A stretch of DNA of 64,000 nucleotides from Bacteroidota bacterium (lineage in GTDB: Bacteria; Bacteroidota; Ignavibacteria; Ignavibacteriales; Ignavibacteriaceae). Below, piece by piece: positions 1 to 8,654 of this stretch. The position numbers and the translations under genes are program-made. The DNA is taken from assembly GCA_022564295.1 (NCBI GenBank), contig JADFLR010000009.1:62001-126000 (forward strand). The letters are read 5' to 3'. Every line of letters begins with the position of its first letter. Position 1 is the first letter of the stretch. The notes under the pieces are model-generated. The model searched no databases, was not told the origin of the DNA, and was given only the letters and a program-made list of their open reading frames with translations.

Positions 1-557
1 TCTAATCTAACCGGATTGCTTTCACTGTAAGACCAGAAATCTATAATTGAACCGCGCTGAGAAAATTCACCAGGCGCTTCAACAAATTTATCCTGCTGGT
101 ATTCCAACAAATTCAAATACTCAATTAAGTCATCATAAGTTATATCTCCGCCAACTTCAAGTTTTGTTGTTTTCTTTTCAACCTCATCCTTGTTGGGAAG
201 CCGTAAGCTTAATAGTTTATATGTTGAGATAAGTACAAAGCTTTTGCTATTAGAAATTTCAGTCAGTTTTTCCTGGATTGATTCAGCTTTAAAATCGTTT
301 AATAAAATTATCCTCCTGTTTAAGCTTATCAATTCAAGTTCAACACTCAATTCCGTGGCGAGTTTATCATCGGGCGTGAGAACAAATATTTGAGCTTCGT
401 CCTTTATAAGTTCATTTATTAATAAACTCTCTGTTGCCCCGCATAAGGGTGATATTACTAAATTCTGCCCTTCATTTCTATCAGATGTAATTTGATTTTT
501 AATCTCATCAAAAAAACCAAATGATGAAAAATATTTAAGTAAGCCGTCTGAGTTCAT
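1..557 (-). CDS. mfd: Transcription-repair coupling factor Mfd, N-terminal part (cut by window edge)
   Basis: The open minus-strand frame starts at an ATG at 557 and runs off the window after about 185 codons. Mfd is the SF2 translocase that removes stalled RNA polymerase and recruits UvrA. Only the UvrB-like N-terminal module is visible. It has an early segment resembling the degenerate nucleotide-binding fold of Mfd/UvrB (LVISPLCGATESLLINEL) and, near residue 165, EAPGEFSQRGSIIDFW, which matches the (E)PGEFxxRGGIIDxF signature of Mfd better than that of UvrB. The helicase, RNA polymerase-binding and C-terminal domains lie outside the window. It is separated from rsmG by a terminator-like hairpin, so it probably has its own promoter. 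UvrB is the main alternative, but the PGEF-xRG spacing argues for Mfd. Confidence 0.85.
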   Translation of the reverse strand, partial: MNSDGLLKYFSSFGFFDEIKNQITSDRNEGQNLVISPLCGATESLLINELIKDEAQIFVLTPDDKLATELSVELELISLNRRIILLNDFKAESIQEKLTEISNSKSFVLISTYKLLSLRLPNKDEVEKKTTKLEVGGDITYDDLIEYLNLLEYQQDKFVEAPGEFSQRGSIIDFWSYSESNPVRL

Positions 558-597
558 ACAATTAAAAAAAGATAAATTCTTCTTAATTAAATAACAA

Positions 598-619
598 AGG
601 GTTCAGCAATGTGAACCCT
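598..619 (-). terminator. Hairpin terminator after rsmG
   Basis: A perfect 8-bp inverted repeat AGGGTTCA/TGAACCCT with a 6-nt loop lies 34 bp beyond the rsmG stop. Read on the minus strand it is followed by a T-rich tail (TTGTTATTT). It would end the mnmE-mnmG-rsmG transcript before mfd. Confidence 0.6.
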
Positions 620-652
620 AAATGTAAAAAATATTTTTTTCGAACAGAATTA

Positions 653-1336
653 TTATTTTTGAAGCTCAAGCAGAACAAGCTTTTTACCTTTAATATTACG
701 AAGGTTTGTGGGCTTGTATGCCAGCTCGTAAATAGTAGATTTTTTTATGTGAGCTTTATACTTAGTTTCTGCTTTTTTGAATTCGTCTGTAAGATCTCCG
801 CCCTTCATTGCAAGCAAATAAGCTTTATCTTTTATTAAAGGAAGAGAATAACGAAATAAAATTATAAGCGGAACAGTTGAGCGGCTCACTATCAAATCGA
901 ATGTGTTTGCATATTTCTCTTTAAATTCACTGCTCTCAACGCGACTATTTTCCGCAACAACATTGCTGAGTTTTAGCTTGTTAATAAACTCTTGTACTGC
1001 ACTAATTTTCTTCCTTGTTGAATCTGCCAGAACGCCTCTTAAATCGGGTCGCATAATTGCAAGTGGAATGCCCGGAAAACCACCGCCTGTTCCGATATCC
1101 AAAAATCTTGTTACTTTTTCAGGAATATACTTGGTTATATATGCTGAAATAAATACGTGTTTTTCAATTATTGAATCTACATCACGTTTTGAGATGAGAC
1201 TCATTTTTTTATTTTTTTGAGCCACCAAATCTGCAAAATAAGCTAATCTTTCAGTTCTTGTCGGCTCTGGTGTAAAACCGTTTTCCCAACAGTAAGTTTT
1301 AAGTTCTTTAAGATATTGATCCTGCATATGTACCAT
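653..1336 (-). CDS. rsmG: 16S rRNA (guanine527-N7)-methyltransferase RsmG
   Basis: This 227-residue class I SAM-dependent methyltransferase would methylate N7 of G527 in 16S rRNA in the cytoplasm. The SAM-binding motif I, FLDIGTGGGFPGIPLA, is at residues 78-93. It is preceded by MSLISKRDVDSIIEKHVF, which corresponds to the RsmG N-terminal motif (N-L-T-x-I-...-I-x-x-x-H). The length is close to the family norm of 205-240. The gene follows mnmG with only 15 bp between them, the classical mnmE-mnmG-rsmG order of origin-proximal regions. A second ATG three codons downstream (1327) could also be the start; no clear Shine-Dalgarno sequence decides between them. Confidence 0.93.
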   Translation of the reverse strand: MVHMQDQYLKELKTYCWENGFTPEPTRTERLAYFADLVAQKNKKMSLISKRDVDSIIEKHVFISAYITKYIPEKVTRFLDIGTGGGFPGIPLAIMRPDLRGVLADSTRKKISAVQEFINKLKLSNVVAENSRVESSEFKEKYANTFDLIVSRSTVPLIILFRYSLPLIKDKAYLLAMKGGDLTDEFKKAETKYKAHIKKSTIYELAYKPTNLRNIKGKKLVLLELQK

Positions 1337-1351
1337 AAAAAGTCCAAAAAA

Positions 1352-3226
1352 TTACTTTTTCAAATATACCAATAATATAGAAATATCAGAAGGTGTTACT
1401 CCCGATATACGTGATGCCTGTCCAATAGATCTTGGTTTTATTCGGTCTAGCTTCTCTATTGCTTCGGCAGAAAGGGCATTTAATATTAAATAGTTTAATG
1501 TTAAAGGAATTTTCAAATCTTCATATCTTTCAAACTTTTCAATTGTATTTTGCTGGCGTTTGATATATCCTTCGTATTTTAATTCTATCTCAACCTGTCT
1601 CAAAGCTGTTTCATCGTTTAACAATTTATTAAACTGTATATCGTCACTTAACCCATCCAAATTGAGGATGTCTTTTAATCCTAGCTCCGGTCGTTTGCAT
1701 AATTTTGATATTGTTTCCGTTGAATCAATCGGCGAGGAGTTTACTGATCTTAGAAATTCATTTACTACTCTTGCATGTAGTTTTGTTTTAGAACAAATAT
1801 CAAGCCCAGTGCTTATCAATATTTCTCTTGCTTTTACACCTTCGCTTAAATCTTTTTCAACCAATCCTAAATCTGCAGCATATGGCATAAGTCGTCTATC
1901 GGCATTATCCTGTCTTAACAGCAGCCTGTACTCTGCACGCGAAGTAAACATTCTGTAAGGTTCATCTGTAGATTTTGTAACCAGGTCATCAATCAAAACG
2001 CCGATGTATGCTTCGCTTCGTTTCAGTACAAGGTCCTTTCTTCCCTGAATTTTAGAGGCTGCATTAATTCCAGACATTAAACCTTGTGCAGCAGCTTCTT
2101 CATAGCCGGAAGTTCCGTTTACCTGACCGGCAAAGTAAAGTCCCTTTACTAATTTCGTTTCAAGTGTATTGTCTATCTGATGAGGTGGGAAAAAATCATA
2201 CTCAACTGCATATCCGGGTCTTATCATTTCAGCTTTTTCAAGACCCTTAATTTTATGAATCGCTTCCAATTGAATTTCTACAGGCAAAGAAGTTGAAAAT
2301 CCATTTACGTAAATCTCATCGGAATCCAATCCTTCCGGTTCAAGAAAAAGCTGGTGTTTTTCCTTATCTGCAAACCTCACAATTTTATCCTCAATTGAGG
2401 GACAATAGCGTGGACCGACTCCAATGATCAGTCCGGTAAACATAGGAGAAGACTCGAATCCTTTTTCAAGAATTTTATGCACGGATAAATCTGTATATGT
2501 AATATGGCAAGCCAGTTGCGGCAGTACAGGAAACACACTCATATTGGTTTGATATGAAAACGGCTGCGGATTTTCATCTCCCGGCTGAACTTCCAAAATA
2601 GCCCAATCGATAGATGATTTGGTTAATCTCGGTGGAGTTCCTGTTTTTAATCTTCCTCTTTGAAAACCAAGCTTCACAAGAGATTCTGTTATACCCGTTG
2701 ATGGCTGCTCACCAAACCTTCCGCCACTTGTTGATTTTAACCCTGTGTGCATAAGCGCATTTAAAAAAGTACCCGAAGATAAAATTACAGCTTTTCCTAA
2801 AATATCCGTTCCTGAAGCTGTTTTCAAACCTTTTACTTCCCCGTTTTCCGTAATAATATCGATGACTGATTCTTCAACGATTTTAAGATTTTCGGTATTG
2901 CAAATAATGTTGTAAGCTTCTTCGGTGTAAAGTTTTCTATCCGATTGGCAGCGCGGCGACCAAACAGCCGGACCCTTTGATTTATTAAGCATTCTGAATT
3001 GAATTCCTGTCCGGTCTGCAATTCTTCCCATTATTCCGCCCAAAGCATCAATTTCTCTAACCAAATGCCCTTTTGCCGTACCTCCAATCGCAGGATTACA
3101 TGACATCCTGCCAAGAGCATACTTATCCATTGTTATTAGCGCAACCGAGCAGCCCATCCTGGCACCTGCCGAAGCAGCCTCAATTCCAGCGTGTCCACCG
3201 CCTATTACTATTATATCGAAATTCAT
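1352..3226 (-). CDS. mnmG: tRNA uridine-5-carboxymethylaminomethyl modification enzyme MnmG (GidA)
   Basis: MnmG is the FAD-dependent partner of MnmE and installs the cmnm5 group on the wobble uridine of tRNAs reading NNA/NNG codons. At 624 residues it is full length. The N-terminal Rossmann motif GGGHAGIEAASAGARMG is at residues 8-24, followed by the family signature MSCNPAIGGTAKGHLVREID near residues 41-60. The second motif GLYFAGQVNGTSGYEEAAAQG and the C-terminal helical domain that binds MnmE are intact. It lies downstream of mnmE on the same strand. The 91-bp gap between them carries two parS-like palindromes. Confidence 0.97.
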   Translation of the reverse strand: MNFDIIVIGGGHAGIEAASAGARMGCSVALITMDKYALGRMSCNPAIGGTAKGHLVREIDALGGIMGRIADRTGIQFRMLNKSKGPAVWSPRCQSDRKLYTEEAYNIICNTENLKIVEESVIDIITENGEVKGLKTASGTDILGKAVILSSGTFLNALMHTGLKSTSGGRFGEQPSTGITESLVKLGFQRGRLKTGTPPRLTKSSIDWAILEVQPGDENPQPFSYQTNMSVFPVLPQLACHITYTDLSVHKILEKGFESSPMFTGLIIGVGPRYCPSIEDKIVRFADKEKHQLFLEPEGLDSDEIYVNGFSTSLPVEIQLEAIHKIKGLEKAEMIRPGYAVEYDFFPPHQIDNTLETKLVKGLYFAGQVNGTSGYEEAAAQGLMSGINAASKIQGRKDLVLKRSEAYIGVLIDDLVTKSTDEPYRMFTSRAEYRLLLRQDNADRRLMPYAADLGLVEKDLSEGVKAREILISTGLDICSKTKLHARVVNEFLRSVNSSPIDSTETISKLCKRPELGLKDILNLDGLSDDIQFNKLLNDETALRQVEIELKYEGYIKRQQNTIEKFERYEDLKIPLTLNYLILNALSAEAIEKLDRIKPRSIGQASRISGVTPSDISILLVYLKK

Positions 3227-3244
3227 AAATTATCTTCTTTGCAT

Positions 3245-3260
3245 TGTTTCACGTGAAACA
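3245..3260. promoter_or_regulatory. parS centromere site (perfect palindrome)
   Basis: The 16-bp palindrome TGTTTCACGTGAAACA matches the conserved bacterial parS site bound by ParB during chromosome segregation. It sits between mnmG and mnmE. In many bacteria parS sites cluster close to oriC, and the mnmE-mnmG-rsmG block lies beside parAB. No parA or parB gene is present in this window. Confidence 0.88.
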
Positions 3261-3300
3261 AATTGTTCTTTAATTGCAAATATTTTCTAAAGCGTTTTGC

Positions 3301-3316
3301 TGTTTCACGTGAAACT
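3301..3316. promoter_or_regulatory. Second parS-like site (15 of 16 matches)
   Basis: TGTTTCACGTGAAACT begins exactly 56 bp after the start of the first parS site and differs from it only in the last base. It ends just before the mnmE stop codon. Two closely spaced copies strengthen the reading as a ParB loading site rather than a chance palindrome. Confidence 0.82.
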
Positions 3317-3317
3317 T

Positions 3318-4679
3318 TTATTTTCCAATACAAAATTTTGTAAAGATATTATTTAAAATATCCTCGCTTGTTACTTCTCCTATTATTTCCGCAAGATCAT
3401 TCTCGGCATTTCTTAAGTCTACTGAAATAAACTCACCGCTCATTTTATTTAATGCCGATTCTTTTGCTTTATGCAGATTTTCTTTTGCTCTTTTAAGACA
3501 TTCATAATGGCGCATATTCGAAACTATTGTTGTTTTCTCACTGTACGAAGAATTCCCAAGAGCTTTTTCTTTAAGCAGATTTAATAGATTACTTATTCCC
3601 TCCCCGGTTTTTGCTGATAATTTTGCATCGGCTTTTACATTATTTTTTTCCTGTAGATCAATTTTGTTTAGAACCTTAATAATGTTCTCCTGCTTATTTA
3701 ATCCCTGTAATTCCGAGTAGAGTTCTTCAGAGAAAAGCTGCTCAACATCGCCGAGAAATAAAATTAAATCAGAGTCCTTCACAGCTTCCCGCGATCTTGC
3801 CACGCCTTCCTTTTCAATCTCATCTTTTGATTTTCTGATTCCGGCTGTATCAAACATTCTGAAAAGAACTCCGTCAATCGATACCTCTTCTCTTATCACA
3901 TCTCTGGTGGTGCCGGGGATACTGCTAACAATTGCGCGTGATTCTTTTAAAATGTAATTCATTAAAGATGACTTGCCAACGTTGGTTTGTCCCACAATTG
4001 CTACATTCACGCCATCTCTTATAACTCTACCGAATGAATATGTTGAAAGCAGTTTATCTATTTCTTCAATTACATTTTTAATTCTTTTTATCAGTTCTTC
4101 TTTATCAATAAATTCCAGGTCTTCTTCCGCAAAATCCAATTCAAGTTCTACAAACGAAGATGCATTAATTAGCATCTCTCTTAGCTCATTTACTTTTTTA
4201 GACAGTAAACCATCTAACTGATTACGTGAGCCGCGCAATGATGCTTCGGTTCTGGAATTAATTACATCCGCAACCGCTTCTGCCTGTAATAGATCAAGTC
4301 GATCATTAAGGAAAGCACGCTTTGTAAATTCACCCGGTTCTGCTAAGCGAACACCTTCCGAAATCAATAGTTTTATAATTATTTGAGCAATAAGCGGATT
4401 ACCATGAGTGCTTATCTCAACGGCATTCTCGCCCGTGTATGAGTTCGGCTTTTTAAAAACCGAGACGAGAACATCGTCAATTAACTCTCCATCTCTGCTT
4501 TTAATTTTACCGTAATGAATTGTATGTGAATCTACTTCCGTTAATTTCTTTTTACCGGTGAAGACTTTCTCAATAAAATCAATTGCTTCTGGTCCGCTTA
4601 CTCTTACTATAGATATTGCTCCAGTTCCAGCAGGAGTGGCTAAAGCAATAATTGTATCTTCAATAAATATGTTTTCCAT
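3318..4679 (-). CDS. mnmE: tRNA modification GTPase MnmE (TrmE)
   Basis: MnmE is the dimeric GTPase that works with MnmG on the tRNA wobble uridine. Starting from the ATG at 4679 gives 453 residues beginning MENIFIEDTIIALATPAGTG, the normal MnmE N-terminus. A longer in-frame start at 4757 would add 26 unrelated hydrophobic residues and is rejected. Visible motifs are G1 GQTNVGKSS, G2 TTRD, G3 DTAG, G4 NKID and the C-terminal catalytic C-x-G-K as FCIGK at the very end. The N-terminal THF-binding domain and the flanking helices are present. It is the first gene of the minus-strand mnmE-mnmG-rsmG set. Confidence 0.96.
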   Translation of the reverse strand: MENIFIEDTIIALATPAGTGAISIVRVSGPEAIDFIEKVFTGKKKLTEVDSHTIHYGKIKSRDGELIDDVLVSVFKKPNSYTGENAVEISTHGNPLIAQIIIKLLISEGVRLAEPGEFTKRAFLNDRLDLLQAEAVADVINSRTEASLRGSRNQLDGLLSKKVNELREMLINASSFVELELDFAEEDLEFIDKEELIKRIKNVIEEIDKLLSTYSFGRVIRDGVNVAIVGQTNVGKSSLMNYILKESRAIVSSIPGTTRDVIREEVSIDGVLFRMFDTAGIRKSKDEIEKEGVARSREAVKDSDLILFLGDVEQLFSEELYSELQGLNKQENIIKVLNKIDLQEKNNVKADAKLSAKTGEGISNLLNLLKEKALGNSSYSEKTTIVSNMRHYECLKRAKENLHKAKESALNKMSGEFISVDLRNAENDLAEIIGEVTSEDILNNIFTKFCIGK

Positions 4680-5134
4680 ACAAAAAAATAAAATTATAAG
4701 GATGCAAAAATATAGATAAACCCTTCTATTTACAATGTAAATTTGAGCGCTTCCCAACTTCTTGTAATACTTATGTAGGGGTATAGAAATGGAATGTTAA
4801 TTAAATGACTGAAGCGGTGCTGATGAAGAATGCAGTATTTTTATCTGCCATTTAAAGAGAATATGAAAATAACAAATGATCTATTCAGCCCATCATTAAC
4901 CCTTTCTCCTAAGAACCTGCTGATTGAGTTTGTGAATATCTGACACACAAAAACCCCCATTCTGTCAGACCAACCAAATATTCTTCAGACAATAAGACAA
5001 TTTGTCACTATTGCCTTAAACATCCAAATTATTTGTAACTCATTATATTATAAGGGATTGTTGGGAATAAATGTGTTCGGCACGGGAGTTGTTATTACAG
5101 GGTGAATATAATAAATAAAAAAGGAGCTATAATT
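4680..5134. other. Divergent intergenic region between mnmE and hsp20
   Basis: About 455 bp with no credible gene. It holds an inverted repeat CTGACA (4940-4945)/TGTCAG (4963-4968) and a short palindrome GACAATTTGTC at 4996-5006, both upstream of hsp20. These could be operator sites for heat-shock control. No CIRCE element (TTAGCACTC-N9-GAGTGCTAA) was found. Confidence 0.4.
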
Positions 5135-5587
5135 ATGACATTAGTAAAATTTAACCCCGTAAAAGATCTCTTAGATGTTGAAAGAGAATTTAATAGAATT
5201 TTCAACTCTATGGGCAACAGATTAGGAGTAACCCGCAAAGAAGAGTATGACAACACTGTCTGGATGCCATTAACAGATATTGCTGAAGATAACGACAACT
5301 ATTATTTAAAAGTTGATCTTCCCGGAATTAAAAATGGAGATGTTAAGATCTCTTATATTGATGGAAATTTAAGCATCAGTGGTGAGAGAGTTCAGGAAAA
5401 AGAAGTCAAAGACAAAAAGATTCATCGCATAGAAAGATCTTACGGAAAGTATTACAGATCGTTCAATATTCCGAAAGAAATAAAAGATGATAAAATTAAA
5501 GCAGAATTTAAGGATGGGCAATTGACGATCACCATCCCAAAAGCTGATGAAGTAAAACCTAAAGAGATCGATATTAAGGTTAGCTAA
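5135..5587 (+). CDS. Small heat-shock protein, Hsp20/alpha-crystallin family
   Basis: This is an ATP-independent holdase that binds unfolding proteins in the cytoplasm. The 150-residue protein starts at the ATG at 5135, chosen because AAGGAG stands 8 nt upstream; a GTG at 5102 is in frame but adds only a stub with no ribosome binding site. The alpha-crystallin domain covers roughly residues 38-140, opening with WMPLTDIAEDNDNYYLKVDL and closing with FKDGQLTITIPK, the typical A-x-x-x-x-G-x-L-x-I-x-x-P-K pattern. It is the first of four chaperone genes on the same strand and is followed by a strong terminator, so it is probably transcribed alone. Confidence 0.94.
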   Translation: MTLVKFNPVKDLLDVEREFNRIFNSMGNRLGVTRKEEYDNTVWMPLTDIAEDNDNYYLKVDLPGIKNGDVKISYIDGNLSISGERVQEKEVKDKKIHRIERSYGKYYRSFNIPKEIKDDKIKAEFKDGQLTITIPKADEVKPKEIDIKVS

Positions 5588-5613
5588 TACGATGATACTT
5601 CGGTAGATAAAGA

Positions 5614-5640
5614 GGGCGGCTCATTTCGGCTGCCCTTTTT
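5614..5640 (+). terminator. Intrinsic terminator after hsp20
   Basis: GGGCGGC (5614-5620) pairs with GCTGCCC (5629-5635) around an 8-nt loop, with one G-T wobble, and runs directly into TTTTT. It lies 26 bp past the hsp20 stop. Confidence 0.85.
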
Positions 5641-5699
5641 GTTTAAATACTAAATCCTTCATACCTAAATTTGAAGAGAACAAAAAGTTAAGTTTGTAA

Positions 5700-6641
5700 A
5701 TGGAATTTAAAGATTATTACAAAATACTCGGCGTTGAAAAAAGTGCATCGCAGGATGAAATAAAAAAAGCTTACAGAAAGCTTGCGATGAAATATCATCC
5801 CGATCGCAACCAGGACAATAAAAAAGCAGAGGAAAAGTTTAAACAAATTACCGAGGCAAATGAAGTATTAAGTGATCCTGAGAAAAGGAAAAAGTATGAT
5901 ACGCTTGGTAGTAACTGGAAACAATATCAGTCGCAGGGACAAGGGTTTGAAGATTTTTATTCACATTTTGGTAGCAGTGGAAGAGGTGCACAGTACAGCT
6001 ACTCAGGTAATCTCGATGATCTCTTTGGAAATATAAGTGGTTTCTCTGACTTTTTTGAAAGTTTTTTTGGAAGAAGTGGTGCTGCTGCGGGCAGAACCCA
6101 AAGTGTAAGAAGCAGAAAAGGACAGGATTTTGAAGCAACATTATACATACCTTTGATAGAAACATATAATGGAACAACTAAAGAAATTTCTGTTGGCGGT
6201 AAAAGAGTAAGAGTTAAAATTTCCCCCGGAACAAAAGATGGTAAAAAGCTTAGATTAAAAGGACTTGGCAACGAAGGCATGAATGGCGGTGAGAAGGGGG
6301 ATTTGTATCTCACCCTAAAAATTGAAAAAGACCCTTACTTCGATTTAGATAGTAACAATCTTTATTACGATCTTTATGTTGATCTTTACACTGCTGTTCT
6401 CGGCGGTAAAAAGCAAGTGATAACTTTAGGCGGTAAGACTATAAACATTACTATCCCCGAAGGTACCGACAGCGGAAAGGTATTAAGATTAAAAGGTTTG
6501 GGATTTCCAATTTCGGAAAACAGCAAAATTTATGGCGATCTACTCGTTAGAATAAAAGTAGAGCTCCCCCAAAATTTAACTAAAGAAGAGAAAGAATTGT
6601 TTGAAAAACTTGCTTCTCTTGGAAGCACTAAGAATAAATAA
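5700..6641 (+). CDS. cbpA: DnaJ-family co-chaperone of the CbpA type (no zinc finger)
   Basis: This J-domain protein stimulates DnaK ATPase activity and hands over substrates. Residues 1-70 form the J domain with the HPD motif at 33-35 (KYHPDRN). Residues 75-125 are rich in Gly, Ser, Phe and Tyr, like the G/F linker. Residues 130-305 are the two beta-rich C-terminal substrate domains with the paired [20 protein letters not shown] and [20 protein letters not shown] segments. The CxxCxGxG zinc-finger repeats of true DnaJ are absent, so at 313 residues it is CbpA-like (DnaJ class B). It lies upstream of htpG with a 26-bp gap and probably forms an operon with it. Confidence 0.93.
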   Translation: MEFKDYYKILGVEKSASQDEIKKAYRKLAMKYHPDRNQDNKKAEEKFKQITEANEVLSDPEKRKKYDTLGSNWKQYQSQGQGFEDFYSHFGSSGRGAQYSYSGNLDDLFGNISGFSDFFESFFGRSGAAAGRTQSVRSRKGQDFEATLYIPLIETYNGTTKEISVGGKRVRVKISPGTKDGKKLRLKGLGNEGMNGGEKGDLYLTLKIEKDPYFDLDSNNLYYDLYVDLYTAVLGGKKQVITLGGKTINITIPEGTDSGKVLRLKGLGFPISENSKIYGDLLVRIKVELPQNLTKEEKELFEKLASLGSTKNK

Positions 6642-6667
6642 AATATTAACAAGGAGTATTCACGTTT

Positions 6668-8578
6668 ATGGCAACAGTAAAAACAAAATCAAAAAAGTTT
6701 CATTTTAAAGCTGAGGTAAAGCAGCTGCTCGATATACTTGTTCATTCACTTTATACAAGCAGAGATATATTCTTAAGAGAATTGATTTCTAACTCATCCG
6801 ATGCTTTGGATAAGCTGAGATTTGAATCCAATAAAGGCACTAAAATTATCGATAACAAACTCCCCCTGGAGATAAAAATTACTTTTGATGAGAAGAAGAA
6901 GATTTTAATAATTGAAGATAGCGGCATTGGTATGACAAAGGACGAGATAATTAGCGACATCGGTACGATTGCTAAGTCGGGTTCAGCAGAATTTTTGAAG
7001 CAGCTTACGGAGACTAAACAGGATGCAAGTAATATAATAGGAAAGTTTGGTGTCGGTTTCTATTCTATTTTTATGGTAGCTAAAGAGGTAATAATTAAAA
7101 CCAAATCATACAAAAAAGATGAACCAGCAATTATGTGGAAATCCGATGGGCTTGGCGATTATGAAATTTCCGAACTTGATGAAAAGATTAAAAGAGGAAC
7201 AACAATTGAAATTCATCTGAAAGATGACGCAGAAGAATTTGCCGAAAAGTATCGGCTGGAATCAGTAATTAAAAAATATTCCAACTTTATTCAATTCCCA
7301 ATCTTATTGGAAAAAGAAAAAGTAAATACGGTATCTGCTATTTGGCGTGAACCTAAGAGCTCTGTAACCAAAGAGCAGTATGCTGAATTTTATAAGTATT
7401 TAAGTCTCGATAGCGAAGAACCGTTCGAAACAATTCACACATCTGTTGATGCGCCAATACAATTTAGTGCGCTCCTCTTCATTCCTAAAAAGAGTAATGA
7501 GTGGTTTAAATATAACCGCGAAGATTATGGTTTGGATCTTTATGTAAAAAGAGTATTAATTCAGCATAAGAATAAAGACCTCTTGCCAGAATATTTAAGC
7601 TTTATTGTAGGCGTGGTTGATTCGGAAGATTTGCCGTTGAACATATCGAGAGAAACTTTACAGGAAGATATAATCTTCAATAAAATTTCATCAAGCGTTA
7701 CAAGCCAGGTGCTTTCGTATCTGCAAAAAATTGCTAAAGATGACAAGGGACAATATGTAAAATTCTGGAAAGAGCATGGACAAATTTTTAAACTCGGTTA
7801 TATGGATTTTACAAATGCTGAAAAATATACAGGCTTGCTCAGATTTAATTCTTCATCCTCAAAAGATGCTGATGAATTAGTTTCTCTTGATGAATATGTT
7901 GAAAGAATGAAAAAGGATCAGAAAGAAATTTATTATGCGTTGGGACCAAGCAGAGATGCACTTGCCTTCGATCCCCATCTTGAAATATTTAAGAGTAAGG
8001 GAATTGAGGTGCTTTATCTTTACGACCCTATTGATGAATTTGTAATAAGTGCACTTGGTAAGTATAAAGATTTTGATCTTAAATCTGTTGAAAATGCTGA
8101 TCCAAATAAGCTTGAACAAATGGAATCGGTTGAAGAGAAGAAAGAAGAAACCAAAAAGTTAAATAGTGATGATCAGCTTCATTTCGATAGTTTATTAGCA
8201 AAAATGAAAGAGATACTTGGTGACAGAGTTGAAGATGTAAAAGAATCGAACAGATTAACCGGAAGCCCCTCCTGCCTTGTTGCTAAAGAAGAAGGCATGT
8301 CTGCTTCAATGTTAAAGATGATGAAAATGGTTAATCAGCAGGTGAGCGAACAGAAAAAAATATTCGAAGTGAATAAGGATCATAAATTATTGCGAAATTT
8401 ATTAACAGTATTTAAAAAATCATCTGCCGATGATTACATTAAAAACGTAACGGAGCAGTTATATGAATCTGCTTTGCTGCTTGAAGGATCGCTTGATGAT
8501 CCGCATAAACTTGTTAACAGGTTAAATAAAATGTTAGAAGAATCGAGTGGGTGGTACGTTGAAGTAAAGAAATATTAA
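6668..8578 (+). CDS. htpG: Molecular chaperone HtpG (Hsp90 family)
   Basis: HtpG is the bacterial Hsp90, an ATP-driven dimeric chaperone of the cytoplasm. The 636-residue protein has the GHKL ATPase motifs in order: ELISNSSDALDKLR near residue 37, the DSGIGM ATP-binding loop near residue 84, GKFGVGFYSIFMV near 121, and a GTTIEIHL strand near 178. The middle domain contains PLNISRETLQ, with the conserved arginine that contacts the ATP gamma-phosphate. The C-terminal dimerisation domain is complete, with no MEEVD tail, as expected in bacteria. The start at 6668 has AAGGAG about 12 nt upstream. Confidence 0.97.
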   Translation: MATVKTKSKKFHFKAEVKQLLDILVHSLYTSRDIFLRELISNSSDALDKLRFESNKGTKIIDNKLPLEIKITFDEKKKILIIEDSGIGMTKDEIISDIGTIAKSGSAEFLKQLTETKQDASNIIGKFGVGFYSIFMVAKEVIIKTKSYKKDEPAIMWKSDGLGDYEISELDEKIKRGTTIEIHLKDDAEEFAEKYRLESVIKKYSNFIQFPILLEKEKVNTVSAIWREPKSSVTKEQYAEFYKYLSLDSEEPFETIHTSVDAPIQFSALLFIPKKSNEWFKYNREDYGLDLYVKRVLIQHKNKDLLPEYLSFIVGVVDSEDLPLNISRETLQEDIIFNKISSSVTSQVLSYLQKIAKDDKGQYVKFWKEHGQIFKLGYMDFTNAEKYTGLLRFNSSSSKDADELVSLDEYVERMKKDQKEIYYALGPSRDALAFDPHLEIFKSKGIEVLYLYDPIDEFVISALGKYKDFDLKSVENADPNKLEQMESVEEKKEETKKLNSDDQLHFDSLLAKMKEILGDRVEDVKESNRLTGSPSCLVAKEEGMSASMLKMMKMVNQQVSEQKKIFEVNKDHKLLRNLLTVFKKSSADDYIKNVTEQLYESALLLEGSLDDPHKLVNRLNKMLEESSGWYVEVKKY

Positions 8579-8635
8579 CCTCCCCAACACCTGCGGCGGT
8601 TTCCCCTCCTTTACAAGGAGGGGATTAAGGGGAGG
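8579..8635. repeat. Nested GC-rich hairpin between htpG and clpB
   Basis: An outer pair CCTCCCC (8579-8585)/GGGGAGG (8629-8635) encloses a perfect 9-bp inner hairpin CCCCTCCTT/AAGGAGGGG (8603-8623, 3-nt loop). It starts immediately after the htpG stop and is far richer in G and C than its surroundings. It lacks a T-run, so it is more like a dispersed palindromic element or an mRNA-processing hairpin than a standard terminator. Confidence 0.6.
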
Positions 8636-8654
8636 TAAGAAAGGAAGTGACAAC

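Noticed and set aside
3245-3316. Ordinary operator for a transcription factor
   Set aside because: The palindrome is identical to the parS consensus and occurs twice in an origin-type gene neighbourhood, so parS is the better reading.
4940-4970. Heat-shock sigma-32-type promoter (CCCCAT) upstream of hsp20
   Set aside because: CCCCCAT is present but no convincing -35 box was found at the correct distance.
5102-5134. Upstream GTG start for hsp20
   Set aside because: It adds 11 residues with no ribosome binding site; the ATG at 5135 has AAGGAG at good spacing.
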